This document shows positions 1-4,749 of a DNA stretch of 13,039 bases, in pieces. A model generated the notes under the pieces. That model had not been told where the DNA came from. It ran no database searches and was given only the letters and a program-made list of their open reading frames with translations. Made by a program: the position numbers and the translations under genes. The DNA is from JALONO01 sp038209965 (GTDB lineage Bacteria; Bacteroidota; Bacteroidia; Cytophagales; Thermoflexibacteraceae). The first letter of the stretch is position 1, and each line of letters starts with the position of its first letter. Location of the stretch: contig JBBQXF010000134.1 in the NCBI GenBank assembly GCA_038209965.1, forward strand, positions 1 to 13,039, written 5' to 3'.

Positions 1-2
1 CT

Positions 3-632
3 TTATACAAGACTTATTTTGGATATTTCAAAGTAGCCCGCCCCACAGAAGGCCTCTGCCACGGGCTTGTATAGACCTGATAACGAGCCTAATAAAAGGT
101 TTTTAGACGGTCTGACGACGAACATCAGGGCATCGCCCAAACGCAACTTGAGGAACTGGGCAATGGAAATGCTGACCTTGGCCCGGTTCAGATCCACTTT
201 CATGGCCCGTTCCAGCAGTTGGAGCAATTGTTCTTGGTGATCAATAAATTCGGCAACGATCGCCCGCACGTCCAGATCAAGGCTGGGCCGATAGTCTTTC
301 ATGGCTTGCATTTTATTCAGGGCATGGCCTTTTTCATTGGTGAGCATGGCCTTGACGGACAGGTTGCCCAGCCAAGTGGAGTGAAATTCGGTCGCGGGTG
401 GCTGGCCCATTTGCTCAGCCTTGGCAATGGATTGGGCAAAGGCCGGAACGTAGTAGCGGTAGTAGCGGTTGAGGTGATCCAAGCATTGGGCTGCGCTCCA
501 ACTTTTGGGGCCGGGCGCTTGGGCCAAAACAGCCTCGGGCAGGTTTTGCCATTCGGCAATGATGGTTTGTAGCGCATTTTCCACCACTTGGTGGAGATTG
601 CTCAGTAGGGCGGTAGCGGGATAGTTGGGCAT
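3..632 (-). CDS. DinB-superfamily protein, degenerate C-terminal metal site
   Basis: The 209-residue product resembles the DinB/YfiT-like four-helix-bundle family, whose members are often metal-dependent hydrolases or thiol transferases; the substrate here is unknown. Residues 44-56 (SWSAAQCLDHLNR) match the usual first-helix signature, with His53 as the first expected metal ligand, and His132 in FIDHQEQ fits the second. The LRLGDAL motif (163-169) normally leads into an H-x-x-x-H pair supplying the last ligands, but here it continues as RPSKNLL, so both histidines appear to be missing. The tail after about residue 174 does not look like the family. The start is the ATG at 630-632 and a TAA stop lies at 3-5, so the gene is complete. 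It lies 90 nt downstream of the Crp/Fnr gene on the same strand, so co-transcription is plausible. The superfamily call is fairly sure; activity is doubtful. Confidence 0.75.
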   Translation of the reverse strand: MPNYPATALLSNLHQVVENALQTIIAEWQNLPEAVLAQAPGPKSWSAAQCLDHLNRYYRYYVPAFAQSIAKAEQMGQPPATEFHSTWLGNLSVKAMLTNEKGHALNKMQAMKDYRPSLDLDVRAIVAEFIDHQEQLLQLLERAMKVDLNRAKVSISIAQFLKLRLGDALMFVVRPSKNLLLGSLSGLYKPVAEAFCGAGYFEISKISLV

Positions 633-722
633 GTTTTGCTTTGTCTTTGATGGGGCAAAGTTCGGACATTGATTGGGGAAAAATCTTGGTGTAGGCCATG
701 ATTTTGGCTTCCCGCAATTTTT

Positions 723-1310
723 TTAGAGTTTGACACTGCCCAGCAGCTTGCTGAAAGTAGTGGCATCCAACCCTAGGTAGGAGGCCAAGTATTTGTGGGG
801 GATCAGGCGGAGCATGTGTGGGCTGCGCGCAAGCAAAACCCGGAATTTCTCTTCGGCCGAGAAACACTGGAGCTCAATTTGTCGCTCCAACGCCCCGGCA
901 AGGGCATGGCTCACCGCCAAGCGGATGAACCGCTCGAAGTTCACGTGGCGCAGCATCAACGCATTCACCTGACCGTAGGTAGTGCGCAGGAACTCGCTGG
1001 TTGTGAGCGTTTCCAGAAAATAGCGGGAGGGCTTTTGCAGCAAAAACGAATCGGCTACTCCCGAAAATGACGGTGGATAGGTGAAAACCAGCGTGGCCTC
1101 TTTGCCCTTGGGCCCGAAAGAATAGGCCCGCTGCACCCCATCGATCACAAAATAAAGGTGTTTTTCAGTCTCGCCGGGGGCAGTGAGCACCGTCTTGCGC
1201 TTGGCCGAAAATGGCTGCCAGATTGTCGCTACTTCCTCCCATTCGTGCGGGGGCAAGGGATGGACGGCATCGATGAATGCCCGAATTTGGCCCAAGGCAG
1301 TAATATTCAT
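723..1310 (-). CDS. Crp/Fnr family transcriptional regulator
   Basis: The 195-residue protein has the layout of the Bacteroidota Crp/Fnr group: an N-terminal cyclic-nucleotide-binding-like beta barrel (about residues 30-120, with GETEKHLYFVIDGVQRAY and FTYPPSFSGVADSFL) and a short C-terminal helix-turn-helix (about 171-190, PHKYLASYLGLDATTFSKLL). The helix-turn-helix corresponds to the usual 'iAsyLGitpetlSri' region. No FNR-type cysteine cluster is visible, so oxygen sensing through an iron-sulfur centre is unlikely. The effector is unknown; many relatives bind no cAMP. The protein ends at the recognition helix, which is usual for this group. It is divergent from glmM across 92 nt and is followed by the DinB-like gene, which may be its target or operon partner. 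The start is the ATG at 1308-1310. The family call is secure, the regulon unknown. Confidence 0.88.
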   Translation of the reverse strand: MNITALGQIRAFIDAVHPLPPHEWEEVATIWQPFSAKRKTVLTAPGETEKHLYFVIDGVQRAYSFGPKGKEATLVFTYPPSFSGVADSFLLQKPSRYFLETLTTSEFLRTTYGQVNALMLRHVNFERFIRLAVSHALAGALERQIELQCFSAEEKFRVLLARSPHMLRLIPHKYLASYLGLDATTFSKLLGSVKL

Positions 1311-1365
1311 CTAATCGCGGTAGACAGATTAAGGTGCGGATAGCCTCTTTTGGGTGAAGATGTGC

Positions 1366-1373
1366 TAAATTTG
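1366..1373 (+). promoter_or_regulatory. Possible Bacteroidota -7 promoter element for glmM
   Basis: The octamer TAAATTTG fits the Bacteroidota -7 consensus TAnnTTTG and lies 29 nt before the glmM start codon, which would give a short leader. No good -33 TTG/TTTG is seen at the usual 17-23 nt spacing; a TTTG at 1349-1352 is too close (13 nt). The call rests on the octamer alone. Confidence 0.3.
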
Positions 1374-1402
1374 CTGATAAAACAACTTTACTCTGCACTG
1401 CA

Positions 1403-2794
1403 TTGACACTCATTAAATCAATTTCTGGTATCCGGGGCATTATTGGTGGCAAAAGTGGCGAAAGCCTCACCCCGCCCGATGTGGTAAAATTTGCTTCTGC
1501 TTTTGGGGCTTGGGTGTCCAAACATTCTGACAAGCGAAAAATCGTGATTGGCCGCGATGCCCGCAGCTCGGGCGAAATGATCGCCAAGCTGGTGGCGGCC
1601 TCGCTCCAAGGTTTGGGGTTTGACGTACTGGATCTGGGCCTGTCCACTACCCCAACCGTCGAACTTGCCGTGCCTGCCGAAGAAGCGGGGGGAGGTATCG
1701 TTGTGACTGCCAGCCATAACCCGGCCAACTGGAACGCCCTCAAAATGCTCAATTGGCACGGGGAGTTTGTGTCCCAAGCCGATGGGCAGGCCATTTTGGC
1801 TTTGGCCGACGAAATGAACTTCGAGTTTGTCCGCACGCCCCAACTGGGCAAGTACAGCACCGACAATACCTACCTGCAAAAACACATTGATGCCATCTTG
1901 GCCCTCCCACTGGTGGACAAGGCGGCCATTGCCCAGCGCAATTTCCGGATTATCGTCGATGCGGTCAATTCCACCGGGGGCATTGCCGTTCCAATGTTGC
2001 TCCGGGCATTGGGTGTCACCAAAATCGATGAACAATACTGCGAGCCCAACGGCCAGTTCCCACACAACCCCGAGCCCCTGCCCGAAAATTTGGCCCATAT
2101 CTGTGGCAAAATGGAGGTGGGCAATTATGATCTGGGCATTGTGGTGGATCCCGACGTGGATCGGCTGGCTTTCATCTGCGAAGATGGAACCCCGTTTGGC
2201 GAAGAATATACGCTGGTCACCGTAGCTGATTATGTGCTGGGCCAGCAACCCGGCAACACTGTCTCCAACCTGTCTTCCACCCGGGCCCTGCGCGACATCA
2301 CCGAGAAGCGCGGCGGCCAGTACTTTGCCGCCGCCGTGGGCGAGGTCAATGTGGTGGCGGCCATGCGTGAACACCAAGCCGTTATTGGTGGTGAAGGTAA
2401 TGGGGGCATCATCTATCCCGAACTCCACTATGGCCGTGATGCTTTGGTGGGCATTGCCCTATTCCTCACCCATTTGGCCAAAGGCAACAAATCGGTCAAG
2501 ATGCTCAGGGCCAGTTATCCAAGCTACCATATCTCCAAAAATAAGATAGAATTGACCCCTAGTGTCGATGTGGGGGCCGTACTGGATCAGGTGCGCGAGC
2601 GCTACCAACGCCAGCCCATCAACTTGATCGATGGCGTCAAGATCGAGTTTGACAATGAATGGATCCACTTGCGCCGATCCAACACCGAGCCGATCATCCG
2701 CATTTACGCCGAGTCCACCTCATTGGCGACGGCCGACTATTTGGCCAATAAAATCATTGGTGACATCAAGGAAATAATCAACTCCAAGCAATAG
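1403..2794 (+). CDS. glmM: Phosphoglucosamine mutase (alpha-D-phosphohexomutase family)
   Basis: This cytoplasmic enzyme is expected to interconvert glucosamine-6-phosphate and glucosamine-1-phosphate, feeding UDP-GlcNAc for peptidoglycan and lipopolysaccharide. The 463 residues carry all family landmarks: the active-site serine loop TASHNP (102-107, Ser104), the metal loop DPDVDR (249-254), the sugar-binding loop GEGNGG (330-335) and the phosphate-binding loop RRSNTEP (424-430). The length is normal for the Bacteroidota form. The start is a TTG at 1403-1405: the resulting MTLIKSISGIRG is the typical beginning of Bacteroidota homologues, and no ATG or GTG occurs in frame back to the TGA at 1355. 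It is divergent from the Crp/Fnr gene and converges on the SDR gene 22 nt away. A phosphomannomutase or dual-specificity role cannot be excluded, because the family motifs are shared. Confidence 0.9.
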   Translation: MTLIKSISGIRGIIGGKSGESLTPPDVVKFASAFGAWVSKHSDKRKIVIGRDARSSGEMIAKLVAASLQGLGFDVLDLGLSTTPTVELAVPAEEAGGGIVVTASHNPANWNALKMLNWHGEFVSQADGQAILALADEMNFEFVRTPQLGKYSTDNTYLQKHIDAILALPLVDKAAIAQRNFRIIVDAVNSTGGIAVPMLLRALGVTKIDEQYCEPNGQFPHNPEPLPENLAHICGKMEVGNYDLGIVVDPDVDRLAFICEDGTPFGEEYTLVTVADYVLGQQPGNTVSNLSSTRALRDITEKRGGQYFAAAVGEVNVVAAMREHQAVIGGEGNGGIIYPELHYGRDALVGIALFLTHLAKGNKSVKMLRASYPSYHISKNKIELTPSVDVGAVLDQVRERYQRQPINLIDGVKIEFDNEWIHLRRSNTEPIIRIYAESTSLATADYLANKIIGDIKEIINSKQ

Positions 2795-2811
2795 GGCCGG
2801 AGTTGATTATT
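2773..2811. terminator. Perfect 13-bp inverted repeat between convergent genes
   Basis: AATAATCAACTCC (2773-2785) and its exact reverse complement (2799-2811) flank a 13-nt loop. The left arm lies in the last glmM codons and the TAG stop (2792-2794) sits in the loop. The arm ends are AT-only, giving A-rich and T-rich flanks on both strands, which would suit a bidirectional terminator for glmM and the convergent SDR gene. There is no long uninterrupted T-tract, so the strength is uncertain. Confidence 0.55.
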
Positions 2812-2816
2812 GTCAT

Positions 2817-3530
2817 TTACAAAGGCCGAAGGGCTGCCATGCCGCCGTCAACCCCTATTACTTGTCCGGTTACCCAACTCGATTCAGGGGAGAGCAAAAA
2901 AGCGGCGGCATTGGCCAAATCCTGGGCAGTGCCCACGCGGCCCAGTGGGTGGCGCTTGGCTGAGGCTTCCTGCTTTTCTGGCGTGGAGAGCAGGGCTTTG
3001 GCCAGCGGCGTATCGGTCAGTGAAGGGGCGAGCACGTTGAACCGGATCCGGTTGATGGCATATTCGGCGGCCAGCGATTTGGCCAAACCCTCCACCGCAC
3101 CCTTGGCGGCAGCAATACTGGCGTGGTAGTTCATCCCGACTGAGACTGCCACCGTGCTGAAAAGTACCACACTGGCCCGATCCGACTTTTTGAGCGCATT
3201 TAAACTGGCTTGGATTGCCTTGACCGCTCCCAACACATTGATTTGGAAATCCTTCAAAAAATCATCGCTGGTCAGGCGGTTAAAGGGTTTAAGGGTGATG
3301 CTGCCCGGGCAATAGATCAGCCCGTCCAGCCGATCCGGCAAGCCACTCAGCAGGGCATCGGGGTCGGCCAAATCCACTGTGAAGTGTTGGGCAATGGCCA
3401 AGTCGGCAGGGGCTTGGCGGGAGGCAGAATACACGGTAGCCCCGGCTTTGATGAGTTTTTGCGCCAAAGCGTGGCCAATGCCCGAGCTTGCGCCTACTAT
3501 CAGAATCGATTGATTGCTAAAATCTGTCAT
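2817..3530 (-). CDS. Atypical short-chain dehydrogenase/reductase lacking the catalytic Tyr
   Basis: The 237-residue protein is a Rossmann-fold SDR. The nucleotide-binding GASSGIG is at 13-19, Asp53 lies in the VDLAD segment, the NNAG-equivalent reads YCPG (73-76), Asn98 is conserved and Ser125 follows strand 5 in LFSTVAVS. The classical Y-x-x-x-K is altered: the segment reads HASIAAAKGAVEGL, so Lys143 is present but the tyrosine position (139) is isoleucine. A tyrosine four residues earlier (Tyr135) is not in the classical place. The C-terminus (PSLTDTPLAKALL, then TGQVIGVDGGM) is otherwise typical. From memory, related SDRs with the same missing Tyr occur as a group, so this is probably an established subfamily rather than a broken gene. 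The substrate is unknown. The start is the ATG at 3528-3530. It converges with glmM and is divergent from rpn. Confidence 0.88.
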   Translation of the reverse strand: MTDFSNQSILIVGASSGIGHALAQKLIKAGATVYSASRQAPADLAIAQHFTVDLADPDALLSGLPDRLDGLIYCPGSITLKPFNRLTSDDFLKDFQINVLGAVKAIQASLNALKKSDRASVVLFSTVAVSVGMNYHASIAAAKGAVEGLAKSLAAEYAINRIRFNVLAPSLTDTPLAKALLSTPEKQEASAKRHPLGRVGTAQDLANAAAFLLSPESSWVTGQVIGVDGGMAALRPL

Positions 3531-3605
3531 ACATGTGTGCTAAATTCACCGTTTCCAATGGAGGAAAAGCGCTATCCTGTCAAACTAGATGTGTACGGAA
3601 AGGTT

Positions 3606-3640
3606 TTTGAAACAACAAGGGAAAAATAGGTCTAAATTTG
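3606..3640 (+). promoter_or_regulatory. Candidate Bacteroidota promoter for the rpn gene
   Basis: TTTG (3606-3609), a 23-nt spacer and TAAATTTG (3633-3640) fit the Bacteroidota TTG/TTTG and TAnnTTTG pair at the long end of its spacing range. The element lies 38 nt before the rpn ATG, giving a leader of about 30 nt. This is the best promoter-like pair in the window together with the one at 12535-12568. Confidence 0.42.
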
Positions 3641-3678
3641 TGAACAAGGGTTTTGCCGAACACGCAGAATAAAGGGAT

Positions 3679-4614
3679 ATGAAATTTGCCGATGTAAAAA
3701 ATGATGTTGCCTTTCACAAAATATTTGGCAACGAAAACCGGAAGGAGAGCTTGATCTCCTTCCTGAACGCAGTTTTGAGCTTTGAGGGCGACGATCTGAT
3801 TGTAGAAGTAGCCATTGTAAACCCCTACCAACTGCCCAAGTTGCGTGGCGGAAAGGCTACCATCATCGATGTGAAGGCAACCGACCAGAAGAAACGGCAG
3901 TTTTTGGTGGAGATGCAGGTGGCCGATCAGGACGGTTTCGATAAGCGGGTGCTGTACTACATTGCCAAGAGCTACTCAGCCCAGATTCGGCGCAGCGAGG
4001 ATTATCGCCAGTTGAAACCGGCTTTTTTCATCGGGGTACTCGATTTTGACCATACCCAAAACCCCCACTACATCAGTCGGAGCCGAGTCCAGGACATTGA
4101 TACGGGCGAGGTCACGATCAGGGATGTAGAGTTCAACTTTGTGGAGTTGAGGAAATTCAATAAAGCCACTGAAGAATTATTGACTTTGGCCGATAAATGG
4201 ATCTATTTCATCAAGAACGCGGAAAACTTGCGGTTTGTCCCCGAAAATGTGGAGGATCAAGGGCTGCTCTCGGCTTATGAAGAGGCCAACCAGTGGACTT
4301 GGACGGAGGAAGAGCTAGAGGCTTACGACTATGTGTTCATGCGCGAGGAAGATGCCAGGGCCGTGTTCGACAAGGCCATGCGAAAGGCAGTGCAGAAAGC
4401 AACCGAAGAGGCTACCCTTGTCGGCCAACAGATCGGCCAACAGATCGGGGAGAAGATCGGTCAACAGATCGGGGAGAAGATCGGGGAGCAGAAAAAAGCG
4501 ATAGCGGCCGTGATCGGTTTGGCACAAAACAATGTGCCACATTCCATCATTGCCCTTTCCCTTGATATCAGTGAGGAGAAAGTAAAAGAAATTATTGAAA
4601 ACCAAAGCAAATAG
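3679..4614 (+). CDS. Rpn family recombination-promoting nuclease (PD-(D/E)XK)
   Basis: The 311-residue protein belongs to the Rpn/YhgA-like (former 'transposase 31') group of PD-(D/E)XK nucleases. The N-terminus (FADVKNDVAFHKIFGNE) is characteristic. The catalytic core is visible as Asp64 in TIIDVKA and Glu78-x-Gln80 in FLVEMQ, followed by the helix GFDKRVLYYIAKSYSAQI. E. coli relatives are DNA nucleases that promote RecA-independent recombination, and some have been reported as toxic antiphage proteins. The C-terminal third is charged and helical, with a short tetrapeptide repeat (249-271, GQQI/GEKI units), then a helix-turn-helix-like end (SIIALSLDISEEKVKEII). The start is the ATG at 3679, with AAAGGGAT just upstream. 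It stands alone between the divergent SDR and the porW-like gene; no transposon ends were seen. The family call is strong, the biological role uncertain. Confidence 0.88.
   Translation: MKFADVKNDVAFHKIFGNENRKESLISFLNAVLSFEGDDLIVEVAIVNPYQLPKLRGGKATIIDVKATDQKKRQFLVEMQVADQDGFDKRVLYYIAKSYSAQIRRSEDYRQLKPAFFIGVLDFDHTQNPHYISRSRVQDIDTGEVTIRDVEFNFVELRKFNKATEELLTLADKWIYFIKNAENLRFVPENVEDQGLLSAYEEANQWTWTEEELEAYDYVFMREEDARAVFDKAMRKAVQKATEEATLVGQQIGQQIGEKIGQQIGEKIGEQKKAIAAVIGLAQNNVPHSIIALSLDISEEKVKEIIENQSK
4423..4491 (+). repeat. 12-nt in-frame tandem repeat in rpn (about 5.75 copies)
   Basis: Units begin at 4423, 4435, 4447, 4459, 4471 and 4483 (last one partial) and encode GQQI, GQQI, GEKI, GQQI, GEKI, GEQ. 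The two unit types are GGCCAACAGATC-like and GGGGAGAAGATC. The repeat length is a multiple of three, so copy changes would lengthen or shorten a helical linker without shifting the frame. Similar repeats are common near the C-terminus of Rpn proteins. Confidence 0.9.
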
Positions 4615-4616
4615 AA

Positions 4617-4733
4617 TGGTAAAAGGATTACTGAGATAGTTTTTTGGCGAAAGATTGGTGCTGTCCTCCTTTGTTGGCTTGGGACAGGTAATCCACAAAA
4701 TACTTTCGCCGAAAAGCGATTACTTTTTTACCA
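4617..4733. other. Nested inverted repeats filling the rpn-porW spacer
   Basis: Three nested pairings can be read. The outer one is TGGTAAAA (4617-4624) with TTTTACCA (4726-4733). The middle one is 4639-4653 with 4703-4717, 15 pairs as RNA including two G-U, with a perfect GGCGAAAG/CTTTCGCC core. The inner one is CTGTCC (4661-4666) with GGACAG (4682-4687). A run of six T follows the middle stem at 4724-4729. GGATTAC (4625-4631) can instead pair with GTAATCC (4688-4694), crossing the middle stem, so alternative folds are possible. It may be an rpn terminator, a porW leader or an RNA element; the arms are seen directly, the function is inferred. Confidence 0.45.
4679..4708 (+). promoter_or_regulatory. 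Weak promoter-like pair upstream of the porW-like gene
   Basis: TTG (4679-4681), a 19-nt spacer and TACTTTCG (4701-4708) match the Bacteroidota -33/-7 pattern except for one base of the -7 octamer. The site lies about 42 nt before the ATG and overlaps the right arm of the spacer stem, so folding or supercoiling could affect it. This is tentative. Confidence 0.25.
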
Positions 4734-4749
4734 GTTTAATCAACCAAGG

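Noticed and set aside
1418..2428. Long antisense frame (336 codons) opposite glmM
   Set aside because: It is a shadow of a GC-rich coding frame; glmM motifs are intact on the plus strand.
3679..4614. Rpn gene as part of an insertion sequence
   Set aside because: The family was once called a transposase, but no terminal inverted repeats or target duplications were seen around it; the inverted repeats downstream pair with each other and not with the upstream side.
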